Of a stretch of DNA of 64,000 bases, positions 33,755 to 42,303 are shown in pieces. The stretch lies in contig NZ_CP159534.1 in NCBI RefSeq assembly GCF_040529335.1, positions 7,750,001 to 7,814,000 on the forward strand, written 5' to 3'. The notes below the pieces were generated by a model. That model saw only the letters and a list, made by a program, of their open reading frames with translations, searched no databases and had not been told where the DNA came from. This stretch comes from Streptomyces sp. HUAS MG91 (GTDB lineage: Bacteria; Actinomycetota; Actinomycetes; Streptomycetales; Streptomycetaceae). A program made the position numbers and the translations under genes. The stretch's first letter is position 1. Every line of letters begins with the position of its first letter.

Positions 33755-34504
33755 TCAGCAGCCGAGGTTGCCGCCCGGCTCGACCCCGAGGATCTGCGTG
33801 AACTTCTCGTAGCTGTCGATGCGGCTCTGGACCTGTGCGGGGTTGCCGCCGTCGCACTCGATGCTGCCGTTGATGCTGCGGATGGTCTCACCGAACCCCG
33901 CGCCGTTCACGATGGCGTTGTGCGGGGTCATCGTGCCCGGCCCGGTCTGGGTGTTCCAGTACCAGAGGCCGGTCTTCCAGGCGACGGCCGCGTCGTTCTG
34001 GACGAGATCGGGATTGTTGAGCAGGTCGATGCCCAGTGCGTCGCCCGCCGCCTTGTAGTTGAAGTTCCAGCTGAGCTGGATCGGGCCGCGGCCGTAGTAC
34101 TTGTCGGTTCCCGCGGGGCAGCCGTAGGGCTGTGAAGTATCGCAGTAGTGCGGGTAGTTGGCGGTGTTCTGCTCGACGATGTAGACCAGCCCGCCGGTCT
34201 CGTGGCTGACATTGGCGAGGAAGGCGGCGGCCTCCTGCTTGCGGACGGTGTCGCTGCCGGTTCCGCTGAATCCCGGATACGCGTCGAGCGCGGCGGTCAG
34301 CCCGGAGTAGGTGTAGAAGGAGTTCCGGCCCGGGAACATCTGGTCGAACTGGGCCTCGCTGACGACGAACTCCGCCTGCGTGGAGGCCTCGTGGGCGGGC
34401 TTGCCGGCCGGTTTCTCGGCGAAGGCCGGGGCGGTCAGGGTCAGCGCGGTGAGGGTCGCGGCGGAACCGGCGGCGGTCAGCAGGGCGAGGATGCGATGGC
34501 GCAT
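33755..34504 (-). CDS. Secreted GH19 chitinase
   Basis: 249 aa. Signal peptide 1-29 (ends TAPAFA), then the GH19 catalytic domain without a chitin-binding module. Catalytic Glu102 in FLANVSHETGGL, second Glu111 in YIVEQNTA, and the family signature KYYGRGPIQLSWNFNY. Inverting hydrolysis of chitin or related polymers outside the cell. ATG 34504 has GGGAG at 7 nt. It lies 165 nt downstream of the AA10 monooxygenase gene on the same strand and may be read from the same DasR-controlled promoter; no separate DasR-like box was seen before it. Confidence 0.93.
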   Translation of the reverse strand: MRHRILALLTAAGSAATLTALTLTAPAFAEKPAGKPAHEASTQAEFVVSEAQFDQMFPGRNSFYTYSGLTAALDAYPGFSGTGSDTVRKQEAAAFLANVSHETGGLVYIVEQNTANYPHYCDTSQPYGCPAGTDKYYGRGPIQLSWNFNYKAAGDALGIDLLNNPDLVQNDAAVAWKTGLWYWNTQTGPGTMTPHNAIVNGAGFGETIRSINGSIECDGGNPAQVQSRIDSYEKFTQILGVEPGGNLGC

Positions 34505-34669
34505 GCGTGCGCTCCCAAGGAGGAAAGGTGTGGGGGGGTGCGGCGCCGCGCCGCTCGCGCGGCGGGCGCCGACGGTGGTGCGAGCCGTGGTGCCGGGGGC
34601 CGTGACGTGCCCGGCCGGGGCGCGCCGTGGGGGGAGGGCCCGCGGCACCACGGAGGTGGGGGAGTGGTG

Positions 34670-35188
34670 TCAGCTGCCGACGTTCACGTCGATGCAGGCG
34701 TAGAACGCGTTCGTGGTGTCGGCGATGTTCCAGACGGCCAGCACCTTTTGATGCCCCGTCAGCGACCCGAAGTCGACCTGGTGGGTGACGGTCGCGCCCG
34801 GCTTGGCACCGTTGTCATTGAACTCGGCGATCTCCTGGCCGCCGACGAAGTACTGCCAGGTGCTCGTCGCGTGCTGCGCGGTGAGCTTCCACTCGAACGT
34901 CGTGCTGCTCTGCACCGGGGTGGCGACCCAGCCCTTGGAGTCGTCGTCGAGTTCCGCGAACCGGCTGTTGCCGCCGCTGCAGCTGGTCAGGCCCTTGGGC
35001 CCCTCCACGCTCTGCGGCTCGTAGGTGATGTCACCGCAGGACACCGTGCCGGCCGCGCACTGGGCCTGCCGGCTGGGCGGCGAGTTGATGTAGCCGTGGG
35101 CGCTCGCCGAACCGGTGGGGAGCGTGAGGGCCAGGGCCGGGGCCAGAGCCGCGCCGATGAGGGCGGCCGTCTTCTTTCGGGCGTGCAT
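34670..35188 (-). CDS. AA10 lytic polysaccharide monooxygenase (chitin-active type)
   Basis: Copper enzyme that breaks crystalline chitin oxidatively, 172 aa. Signal peptide 1-30 ends ASA, leaving His31 as the N-terminal copper ligand (HGYINSPPSRQAQC); second ligand His106 (TAQHATSTWQYF) and axial Phe162 (NAFYACID). Four Cys can form two disulfides. Single-domain form without a binding module. ATG 35188 has AAGGAG at 5 nt. A DasR-like box overlaps its probable -10 region, so it should respond to N-acetylglucosamine signals. Confidence 0.95.
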   Translation of the reverse strand: MHARKKTAALIGAALAPALALTLPTGSASAHGYINSPPSRQAQCAAGTVSCGDITYEPQSVEGPKGLTSCSGGNSRFAELDDDSKGWVATPVQSSTTFEWKLTAQHATSTWQYFVGGQEIAEFNDNGAKPGATVTHQVDFGSLTGHQKVLAVWNIADTTNAFYACIDVNVGS

Positions 35189-35344
35189 GCCTACTCCTTC
35201 ACTACAGGTCTCCCTGGGCGTGCGTGATGTGGGGACGCATGCCAGGGACGGCCTCTCGAGGGTGGGGCCAAGAGGCGCGAAGGGACATGGGGCCGGCCCT
35301 GCGGAACAGGGCCGACTCCCGTAAGCGGAACGGCCGTTGACGCT

Positions 35345-35380
35345 TGGCCTAGACCATACAAGTGGCTGTGTTCCTGTCAA
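35345..35380 (-). promoter_or_regulatory. AA10 gene promoter with DasR-like box
   Basis: TGGCCTAGACCA (35345-35356) matches the known DasR site TGGTCTAGACCA at 11 of 12 positions. On the minus strand TTGACA (35375-35380) and TATGGT (35353-35358) are 16 nt apart, and the box overlaps the -10, a standard repressor position. Confidence 0.8.
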
Positions 35381-35421
35381 GGTCGAGTCGGCCCCCACGG
35401 CGCCCCCGGGGCCGCGACGCA

Positions 35422-35460
35422 CAGTGCCCCCAGCCGCGGGACGGCGGCGTGGGGGCACTG
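35422..35460 (-). terminator. Terminator hairpin after response regulator gene
   Basis: CAGTGCCCCCA and TGGGGGCACTG form a perfect 11-bp stem, with a further GC-rich pairing in the loop. It lies 55 nt beyond the stop of the minus-strand response regulator and isolates it from the AA10 promoter. Confidence 0.75.
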
Positions 35461-35514
35461 CGGGAAAGGCGATGTGAGCTGGGGGAACGGGACGGGGCCT
35501 CGCGGCCGGGACGG

Positions 35515-35943
35515 TCAGGTCCGCGGGAGCTTCGCGGCCGTCTCCAGATAGAAGGCGTCGATGCTGCGGACCGCCGCCTCGAAATCCTCCAGATTGACCG
35601 GCTTCGTCACATACGCGTTCGCGTGCTGGTGGTAGGCGCCGCTGACGTCGTCGGGTGCGGCGGACGTGGTCAGCACGACCACCGGGACGGCGCGCAGATC
35701 GGCGTCGTCCTTGAGGATCCGCAGCAGCTCCCGCCCGTTCATCCGCGGCATGTTGAGGTCCAGCACGATGAGGTCCGGCAGGGGCGTCTGCGGGTCCCGC
35801 AGATACTCCAGGGCCTCGAGACCGTCGGCGACCTGGGTGAGGTTGCGGGTGCTGTGCTGGGCCAGGGCGTCCTGGATCAGCAGGGCGTCGGCGAGATCGT
35901 CCTCGACGAGCAGGACGTCGTAGGAGCGGGGAGCAGCGATCAT
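35515..35943 (-). CDS. Receiver-only response regulator (Rcp1-like)
   Basis: 142 aa, a single REC domain without output. Acidic pocket Glu14-Asp15-Asp16 (VLLVEDDLADA), phosphorylation site Asp62 (IVLDLNMPRMNG), Thr92/93 and Lys114 (YVTKPVN). The VEDD...D-AL pattern resembles the response regulators of phytochrome-like kinases, and the divergent kinase at 36419 is of that kind (SHDLQEPLRK). ATG 35943 has GGAG 9-10 nt upstream and overlaps the stop of the preceding gene as ATGA, so both are made together. Confidence 0.92.
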   Translation of the reverse strand: MIAAPRSYDVLLVEDDLADALLIQDALAQHSTRNLTQVADGLEALEYLRDPQTPLPDLIVLDLNMPRMNGRELLRILKDDADLRAVPVVVLTTSAAPDDVSGAYHQHANAYVTKPVNLEDFEAAVRSIDAFYLETAAKLPRT

Positions 35944-36302
35944 GGTGTGGAACTCCGGGGGACGAGAGGGGGGCACGGACGGGCGTCATGGGTGATGAGC
36001 CCGGGCCAGCGGCGGCGCGCCCCCTGACGGCTGAGGTGTGTCGCTTCGCCGATCTGAGGGTATCCGGCGCCTGCGGCGGCGGCGTCGCGGGCCGCCGCGC
36101 CCTCCAGCTCGCTCACCGCGTGCTGGAGGTGGGTCAGGACGCGGAGCCGCCGCAGCGCGTTGTGGGGGGCTTCACCGTGGAGATCGCGAGAGGGGTATCC
36201 GACCTGCGGGACAAGGTCGGCGACGAGGTCCTGGACGGCCTGGACGGCCAGTTCCTCGAAGGTGCGGCTTCCAGGGAGAAGTGACGGATCATTTCCTGGC
36301 AT
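35940..36302 (-). CDS. Small HTH-like protein coupled to response regulator
   Basis: 120 aa. Helical N-terminal part (FEELAVQAVQDLVADL; ALRRLRVLTHLQHAVSELEG) followed by AGYPQIGEATHLSRQGARRR around 78-97, which has the spacing of a helix-turn-helix and reminds of short Streptomyces DNA-binding proteins. A Pro-rich tail of about 20 residues follows. I do not know a named function. The ATG at 36302 lies 6 nt after a probable -10 box (leaderless). The perfect palindrome CGACAACA-AG-TGTTGTCG covers the -35, so this protein is the obvious candidate to bind it. Confidence 0.72.
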   Translation of the reverse strand: MPGNDPSLLPGSRTFEELAVQAVQDLVADLVPQVGYPSRDLHGEAPHNALRRLRVLTHLQHAVSELEGAAARDAAAAGAGYPQIGEATHLSRQGARRRWPGLITHDARPCPPLVPRSSTP

Positions 36303-36308
36303 GCCCGA

Positions 36309-36349
36309 ACCGTACCCTCAGGGAATACCGACGACAACAAGTGTTGTCG
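36309..36349. promoter_or_regulatory. Perfect 18-bp palindrome over the HTH/response-regulator promoter
   Basis: CGACAACAAGTGTTGTCG (36332-36349) is an 8+2+8 perfect inverted repeat between divergent operons. Minus-strand TTGTCG (36332-36337) and TACGGT (36309-36314) are 17 nt apart and place transcription at the ATG of 36302. The other half-site faces the kinase gene. Confidence 0.65.
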
Positions 36350-36418
36350 AGTGCCGTATCGTATCGACGCCGCTGCTGTCGGCGGCAGGCCTCGTGACGG
36401 GCGAAGGAGCACAGGAGC

Positions 36419-37999
36419 ATGAACGTGGGCGGAGGCCGGCGCGAGCCGGCGGGCATAGCCCGTTGGACGACCCGGCGCTGGCTGACGACGGGGGTCGCCG
36501 CCAGTGCCGTCGTGCTGCTGATCCTCGGGGCGCTGGGCGCGTGGGCGCTGGGCACCACGTCACGGCTGACCGACGAGGTGACCCGGTACCGCTCGCCGGC
36601 CCTGATCAACGCGGTGCGCCTGGAGGCGGCCCTGGTCAACCAGGAGACCGGTGTCCGCGGCTACGGACTCACCGGGCGCCGCGACTTCCTCACGCCCTAT
36701 ACACAGGGCCGGGCGGACGAGAAGACCGCGCTGCAGGCGCTGGACCGGCTCGTCGCCGGGTCGGGCGAGGCCGAGAAGGACCTGCGTGAGGTGCGGTCGG
36801 CCGTCGCGTCCTGGCAGCGGCAGGTGGCCCGGCCGGTCGCCTCGGCGTCGGGTGCCGACGCGATCCGGATCGCCTCCGACCGGGCCGGCGACGGCAAGCG
36901 CCTGTTCGACTCCGTGCGCAGCTCGACGGCCCGCCAGCAGGACCATCTGCTGGCCGCCCGGCAGCACGCCGGGGCCAACCTCGACGCGGCGCAGCGCCTG
37001 CGCAACGGGGTCTTCGCCGCCATCGCCGTCGTCATCGTCGTCCTCATGTGCGCCATCTTCTACGGGCTGCGGCGCGGTGTGACCGGTCCGCTGACCCGCC
37101 TCGGCGCCGCGGCCCGGGACGTGGGCCGCGGCCAGTTCGACCGGAAGGTCCCCGCGACCGGTCCGGCCGATCTGCAGCAGCTGGCCCGTGACGTCGACGG
37201 GATGCGCGAGCGGCTGCTGGAGGAGCTGGCGCGCAGCGAGGAGGCCCGCAGCATGCTCGACCAGCAGGCCGACGACCTGAAGCGTTCGAACGCGGAGCTG
37301 GAGCAGTTCGCGTACGTGGCCTCCCACGACCTCCAGGAACCGCTGCGGAAGATCTCCAGCTTCACGCAGCTGCTCCAGCGGCGCTACGGCGACAAGCTCG
37401 ACGAGCGGGCGGACCAGTACATCGCCTTCGCCGTCGACGGCGCCAACCGCATGCAGGTCCTCATCAACGACCTGCTGATGTTCTCCCGGGTCGGACGCGT
37501 CCACGACCAGCGGTCCGTCTCGCTCGAGGACTCCCTGAACGGCGCGGTCGACGGGCTCAGCGTGGCCGTGGAGGAGTCGGGCGCGCGCATCGAGCACGAC
37601 GAACTGCCGACCGTCCACGGCGACGCCGGCCAACTGGGTCTGCTGTGGCAGAACCTGCTGTCCAACGCCATCAAGTTCCGCGCCCCGGACCGCCCTCCGC
37701 ACATCCGCGTGAGCGTGCGCGAGGAGGACGGCATGTGGCGCTTCACCGTACGGGACAACGGCATCGGCATCGCCCCGGAGTTCCGCGAGAAGGTCTTCGT
37801 GATCTTCCAGCGGCTGCACACCCGCGAGGCCTACCCGGGCACCGGCATCGGCCTCGCGATGTGCAAGAAGACCGTCGAGTTCCACGGAGGCGCCATCACC
37901 ATCGACCCGGTCGACGGCGACGGCACCTCGATCAGCTTCACCCTGCCCCTCCAACCGTCCGCCGAGGCGGCCGACAGCGAAGGATCGCTGGTGTCATGA
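36419..37999 (+). CDS. CHASE3-type sensor histidine kinase
   Basis: 526 aa. Helix 1 at about 24-45, extracytoplasmic CHASE3 four-helix domain 46-192 (NQETGVRGYGLTGRRDFL is diagnostic), helix 2 at 198-216, HAMP 217-270, coiled linker, HisKA with His303 in YVASHDLQEPLRKIS, and HATPase with N-box WQNLLSNAIKF and G1 VRDNGIGIAPEF. CHASE3 binds small extracellular signals. The dimerisation motif is of the phytochrome/bacteriophytochrome kinase type. The stop overlaps the start of the receiver-SpoIIE phosphatase as ATGA, making the phosphatase a likely phosphorylation target; the receiver-only protein across the palindrome is a second. Confidence 0.95.
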   Translation: MNVGGGRREPAGIARWTTRRWLTTGVAASAVVLLILGALGAWALGTTSRLTDEVTRYRSPALINAVRLEAALVNQETGVRGYGLTGRRDFLTPYTQGRADEKTALQALDRLVAGSGEAEKDLREVRSAVASWQRQVARPVASASGADAIRIASDRAGDGKRLFDSVRSSTARQQDHLLAARQHAGANLDAAQRLRNGVFAAIAVVIVVLMCAIFYGLRRGVTGPLTRLGAAARDVGRGQFDRKVPATGPADLQQLARDVDGMRERLLEELARSEEARSMLDQQADDLKRSNAELEQFAYVASHDLQEPLRKISSFTQLLQRRYGDKLDERADQYIAFAVDGANRMQVLINDLLMFSRVGRVHDQRSVSLEDSLNGAVDGLSVAVEESGARIEHDELPTVHGDAGQLGLLWQNLLSNAIKFRAPDRPPHIRVSVREEDGMWRFTVRDNGIGIAPEFREKVFVIFQRLHTREAYPGTGIGLAMCKKTVEFHGGAITIDPVDGDGTSISFTLPLQPSAEAADSEGSLVS

Positions 38000-39207
38000 C
38001 AGCGCTCGATGGGACGTCCGCACCCTGCCGGATCCTGCTGGTGGAGGATGACGCCGGAGATGCCCTGCTCGTCGAGGAACTGCTGCTCGACACCGACATC
38101 GACCATGTCCTGGTCCACTGCCGCACCCTGAGTGAGGCCCGCGAGACGCTGGCCGCGCGGCGCAGCGACTGCGTCCTGCTCGACCTGCACCTCCCCGACG
38201 CCTCCGGGGTCGGCGCCGTCACCGACCTCCTCTCCGCGGCCGGGGACGCGGCCGTCATCGTGCTCACCGGCCTGGCGGAGTCCCAGGCCGGAGTCGAGGC
38301 GCTCGCCGCCGGCGCCCAGGACTACCTGGTCAAGGGCAAGGTGGAGCCCGACCTGCTGCAGCGGGCGGTGCGCTACGCCCTGCACCGCAAGCAGGCCGAG
38401 CGGGCCAACGCCAATCTCCAGGCGGGCAAGCTGCGCGCCGAGGAGAACGCCCGCCTGGAGCGCGGCCTGTTGCCGGCACCCATGCTGTCCTCCGGCGACG
38501 TCGTCGCCACCAGCCGCTACTTCCCCGGCCGCCAGCAGGCGCTGCTCGGCGGCGACTTCCTCGACGTCGTGGAGACCCCCGACGGACAGGTGCACGCCGT
38601 CATCGGCGACGTCAGCGGGCACGGCCCGGACGCCGCGGCGCTCGGCGTGTGCCTGCGGATCGCCTGGCGCTCCCTGACGCTGGGCGGCCACCGCGGCGGG
38701 GCGCTCCTGGAACTCCTGGAGCAGATGCACATCGCCGAGCGCAGCAGCACCGACCTGTTCACGACGTGCACCCTGGTGACCCTGGACCGGAGCTCGGGCA
38801 CCGCATCCCTCCACCTGGCCGGCCACCACGCGCCGCTGCTGACGTCCCACGGACGCTCCGGGGAACTCGACATCGAGCACGGAGTGGCCCTGGGCATCGC
38901 CCCCGGCCTGCACAAGTGGCCGGTCACCACCGTCCGTCTGCCGCCCTCCGGCTCGCTGCTGCTCTACACGGACGGCCTGGTCGAGGGGCATGTCGACGAG
39001 AGCGCCGAGCGGCTCGGCGTCGACCGGCTGCTCGCCATCATGGACGCGTGCGCGGACTCCGACGCGGGCGCGCACCTGGACCGCATCCTCGAGGAGGTCC
39101 GGGTCCGCAACGCGGGCCGGCACACCGACGACCTCGCGGTCCTGCGGCTCGACTGGGCCGGACTGCCCGCCGTGTCGCCCCAGCGCGCCCGGGCCGGCGT
39201 GCGCTGA
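37996..39207 (+). CDS. Receiver-SpoIIE (PPM-type) serine phosphatase
   Basis: 403 aa. REC domain 10-130 with Asp18/Asp19 and phosphorylation site Asp63 (VLLDLHLPDASG), Thr in VIVLTGLAES and Lys in DYLVKGK. A coiled linker (RKQAERANANLQAGKLRAEE) leads to the SpoIIE-type phosphatase at about 165-395 with metal residues in LLGGDFLDVV, GDVSGHGPD, LYTDGLVEG and TDDLAVLRL. Such fusions dephosphorylate anti-sigma antagonists on a signal from a histidine kinase. Coupled by ATGA overlap to that kinase, so input and output are encoded together. The HATPase protein at 29750 could be in the same partner-switch. Confidence 0.94.
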   Translation: MTALDGTSAPCRILLVEDDAGDALLVEELLLDTDIDHVLVHCRTLSEARETLAARRSDCVLLDLHLPDASGVGAVTDLLSAAGDAAVIVLTGLAESQAGVEALAAGAQDYLVKGKVEPDLLQRAVRYALHRKQAERANANLQAGKLRAEENARLERGLLPAPMLSSGDVVATSRYFPGRQQALLGGDFLDVVETPDGQVHAVIGDVSGHGPDAAALGVCLRIAWRSLTLGGHRGGALLELLEQMHIAERSSTDLFTTCTLVTLDRSSGTASLHLAGHHAPLLTSHGRSGELDIEHGVALGIAPGLHKWPVTTVRLPPSGSLLLYTDGLVEGHVDESAERLGVDRLLAIMDACADSDAGAHLDRILEEVRVRNAGRHTDDLAVLRLDWAGLPAVSPQRARAGVR

Positions 39208-39337
39208 CCCTTCTCCTCACCCCTTCCGTCAGCTTCTGCCCTGAAAACAGCCGTCGCGGGCCGCGCCCGCAGGCAGCATCATCGGGAGAGCGGGGACGAC
39301 GCGCCTCCGCACGCTCCGGGCAGAGGGAGTGAGCCCC

Positions 39338-41521
39338 ATGGAGAAGGCCGTGGCCGCGGGGACCGTGCCGGGCCGGGCGGTGCGCGTGGCCGCCTACGTG
39401 GGGGCCGTGCTCGCCACGGTCTGCGTCATCGTGACGGCGAGCCTGCGCGGCACCGTGCTCGCGCCGGACTTCTACGCCTCCGCCCTCGACCGGGAGCACG
39501 CCTACGACCGGCTGTACGACGAGGTCCTCGTCGACCCGCGCACGGCACCGACGACCCGGCAACTGCTCGCACAGCTCCCGGTCCCCGAGGCGCAGGTGAC
39601 GTCCAACATCAAACTGGTGCTGCCGCCCGACACCGTCCGCGCCCTGGTCCGGCAGCGGATCGACGCCACGGTCGGCTATCTCAACGGCAGCCGGTCCACC
39701 CTCGACCTCACCGTCGACCTGGGGCCGGTGCTCGCCAATCTCGACCAGCTCGCCCAGATCTACCTCGGCGACCTGGTGGCCGGCGTGCAGAACCGGTCCG
39801 AGCCGGACTTCGAGCGGTTCTCCGCCGACGTCTCGGACGCGCTGCGCGAACTCGCCGCGGGCCGCGCGCCCCAGGGCATGCCCAAGCTGTCGCTGACCGA
39901 GGACCAGGCGGCGGCGGTGACCACCGCGCTCCTCGCCGTCGCGCCCGAGGATCAGCGACCGGCCCTGCGCGGCGAGGTGGAGACCGCGCTCGCCGACGGG
40001 GACGTGGCCACCGCCCTGGCCGCCGTCGCCGCGGCCGCGCGGACCGACCGCTCCGATTCGGCCGTCCGCCGGCTCCGGGAGAGCCTGGACGGCGGCACCT
40101 GGGACCCCGCCTCGGTGCTCGCCGCGTCCGGCAACGAGCTGCGGGCCGTACACGACATCCGCCCCTACACCTCCGTGGGGCTCGGCCTGGTCGAGGCGCT
40201 GGCGGCGGCGGTGCTCGCCCTGTGCCTGGTCGCGCTCTGGATCACCGGCCCGGCGCGTCCGGGCCGCAGGCTCATGGCGCTCGCCCGGCCGCTGCTCGGC
40301 GGCGCCGCCCTGGTCGCCGCCGCCGTCGGCGTCCGGGAGCTGCTCGGCGACGGGCGGCTGGTCAGCCCGTCCGTCTCCTGGTCACCGTCTCTGAGCCGGC
40401 TCGTCGACGACGTGCAGGACCGCGCCCACGGCATGCTGCTCGACACCGTCCTGCTGACGGTCCTGGTCGCCGTGGCCGCCGCCGCGCTGCTCGCCGTCGT
40501 CGGGCGGCTGCTCGACCGGCGCCGGACGCCCACCACCGCGGCCTGGCGGACCCCCGCCATCGGGCTCGGCGCGGCCGCGCTCGCCGTGGCGGGCATCGTC
40601 GTCACCCCGCTGCTCACCGCCGCGTCCGCCCCGCGCCTGTGCCAGGGCAGCGCCGCGCTGTGCGACCGCCGCTACGACGAGGTGGCCCAGCTGACCGCGC
40701 ACAACGCGATGTCGACCACCGTCGACCGCTTCATCGGGCCGCTCCAGGACCCGGACATCACCGCCCAGCTGAACGACGGCGTACGCGCCCTGCAACTCGA
40801 CACCTACCGCTGGGAACGGCCCGAGGAGATCACCGCGCGCCTCGACGCGTCCGACTTCACGGCCGAGCAGAAACAACTCGTCCAGCGGGCCGTCAACACG
40901 ATCAACCCGCCGCGCGACGGACTGTGGCTGTGCCACGCCGTGTGCCGGGCGGGCGCCGTCGCCCTCGTCCCGGAACTGCGGGAGATCGGTGCCTGGATGC
41001 GGCAGCACCCCACCGACGTCGTCACCTTCATCGTGCAGGACGAGATCAGCGCGAGCGACACCGAGCGGGCCTTCCACGAGGCGGGCCTCGACCCGCTGCT
41101 CTTCACCCCCGACGCCGACCCCGACCATCCGTGGCCGACCCTCGGGGAGATGATCGACAGCGGCCGCAGGCTCGTCGTGTTCGCCGAGGACGCCGACGGC
41201 CCGGCCCCCTGGTACCGGAACTTCTACCGGTACGGCATGGAGACCCCGTTCGCCTTCCGCTCCCCGGACCGGATGACCTGCGTCCCGCACCGCGGCGGCA
41301 CCGGCAAGCAGCTGTTCCTGCTGAACCACTTCATCACCGACAACGGCGGCAGCCGCCTGGACGCGGGCACGGTCAACACCCGCCGGTTCGTCCTCGACCG
41401 CGTCCACCGGTGCGAGCGCGAGCGCGGCCACCCGGTCACGTTCGTCGCCGTCGACTACGCCACCATCGGCGACGCCGCGAGCGCCGTCCGCGCGCTCAAC
41501 GAGGAACGCTCCGCGGACTGA
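39338..41521 (+). CDS. Multi-span membrane protein with C-terminal PI-PLC-like domain
   Basis: About 727 aa from the ATG at 39338 (GGGAG 9 nt upstream; a GTG at 39329 lies too close to it). N-terminal helix (about 7-28), extracytoplasmic helical region of roughly 230 residues, four helices between about 260 and 415 (VGLGLVEALAAAVLALCLVA, LLGGAALVAAAVGV and others), then a soluble C-terminal domain of about 300 residues outside the cell. That domain starts CQGSAALC and has LTAHNAMST and LWLCHAVC, the paired His of PI-PLC X-type domains, plus QLNDGVRALQLDTY (Glu/Asp metal site region). Substrate unknown; a lipid or teichoic-type phosphodiester is likely. Confidence 0.78.
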   Translation: MEKAVAAGTVPGRAVRVAAYVGAVLATVCVIVTASLRGTVLAPDFYASALDREHAYDRLYDEVLVDPRTAPTTRQLLAQLPVPEAQVTSNIKLVLPPDTVRALVRQRIDATVGYLNGSRSTLDLTVDLGPVLANLDQLAQIYLGDLVAGVQNRSEPDFERFSADVSDALRELAAGRAPQGMPKLSLTEDQAAAVTTALLAVAPEDQRPALRGEVETALADGDVATALAAVAAAARTDRSDSAVRRLRESLDGGTWDPASVLAASGNELRAVHDIRPYTSVGLGLVEALAAAVLALCLVALWITGPARPGRRLMALARPLLGGAALVAAAVGVRELLGDGRLVSPSVSWSPSLSRLVDDVQDRAHGMLLDTVLLTVLVAVAAAALLAVVGRLLDRRRTPTTAAWRTPAIGLGAAALAVAGIVVTPLLTAASAPRLCQGSAALCDRRYDEVAQLTAHNAMSTTVDRFIGPLQDPDITAQLNDGVRALQLDTYRWERPEEITARLDASDFTAEQKQLVQRAVNTINPPRDGLWLCHAVCRAGAVALVPELREIGAWMRQHPTDVVTFIVQDEISASDTERAFHEAGLDPLLFTPDADPDHPWPTLGEMIDSGRRLVVFAEDADGPAPWYRNFYRYGMETPFAFRSPDRMTCVPHRGGTGKQLFLLNHFITDNGGSRLDAGTVNTRRFVLDRVHRCERERGHPVTFVAVDYATIGDAASAVRALNEERSAD

Positions 41522-41633
41522 CCCGGTCCGGCCCGGACCGCCCGCCTCCGCATCCCGTGGCCCGATCACCGCGTACGCGGTGGTGACAGGGGAACCCGGG
41601 TGGGACCCGGCAGCCGAACCGAGGAGAGGGTCC

Positions 41634-42224
41634 ATGGAACGCGTCCATGTATTTCTGGCCAGACACTTCTGGGCACAGCTCCTGCTGGGGGTGCTCGGCG
41701 GCGCGGTACTCGTCCAACTGCTGTACCCGCAGGGCTCCTTCGGCGTCGTCCTGGTACGCACCGCGGTCATGTCGGTGGGCGGCGTCTGCGTCGCGCTGGC
41801 CATGCGGCGCAAGGAGCGGCGCGCCGCCGGAAGCACCGACGGCCTGATCTCCCTCGACCGGCGGCTGCGCACCGGCGACGTCCCCGCGGACCCCGCCGAG
41901 CGGCAGGCCATGCGGCGACTCGTCGACCAGCGTCTGCACCGGACACGGCACCGCAGGGCCGCGCTCGCCTTCCTCACGTGCCTGTTCGTGGGGATCACGG
42001 TCCTGACGGCCCTGACGGCGGGTCCCCGCCAGACCATCGGGTTCGCGATCGTGACCGTGGTGTTCCTGTCCTGGATGTCGTACGCCGGCAGCCTCAACAA
42101 CCGCCGGCTGCACACCATGGACGCGGCGCTGGGCGGCGCGCCCGCCGGCCTCGGGTCCCCGGCGACGGACGGCACCCCGCTGGCGCACGAGGCCGTCCCC
42201 GGGCCGCCGCACCGCATGCCCTGA
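41634..42224 (+). CDS. Hypothetical membrane protein (three to four helices)
   Basis: 196 aa, ATG at 41634 with GGAGAGGG 4-5 nt upstream. Two helices at about 12-50 (LLLGVLGGAVLVQLLY, VVLVRTAVMSVGGVCVALAM), a charged cytoplasmic segment of about 55 residues (MRRLVDQRLHRTRHRR), and two more helices (AALAFLTCLFVGITVLTAL; TIGFAIVTVVFLSWMSYA) then a disordered Gly/Pro tail. I do not recognise a characterised family. It lies 112 nt after the PLC-like gene. Confidence 0.78.
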   Translation: MERVHVFLARHFWAQLLLGVLGGAVLVQLLYPQGSFGVVLVRTAVMSVGGVCVALAMRRKERRAAGSTDGLISLDRRLRTGDVPADPAERQAMRRLVDQRLHRTRHRRAALAFLTCLFVGITVLTALTAGPRQTIGFAIVTVVFLSWMSYAGSLNNRRLHTMDAALGGAPAGLGSPATDGTPLAHEAVPGPPHRMP

Positions 42225-42303
42225 CGCGGCGGCGCCGCCGGGGTGCGGCCCGCGCCGACTGCGGGCACGCTGGAGGGGCAGCCAGGCAACCGGAGAGCGA
42301 GCC

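Larger units (their letters stand above)
35189..35514. other. Intergenic region, AA10 gene / response regulator
   Basis: 326 nt. From left: a roughly 155-nt AA10 leader, the promoter with DasR-like box, then a strong hairpin belonging to the upstream response regulator gene. No small gene seen. Confidence 0.6.

Noticed and set aside
42230..42243. CGGCGGCGCCGCCG after the four-helix membrane protein as a terminator
   Set aside because: Self-complementary but with no loop; simple GC repeat, too weak to call.
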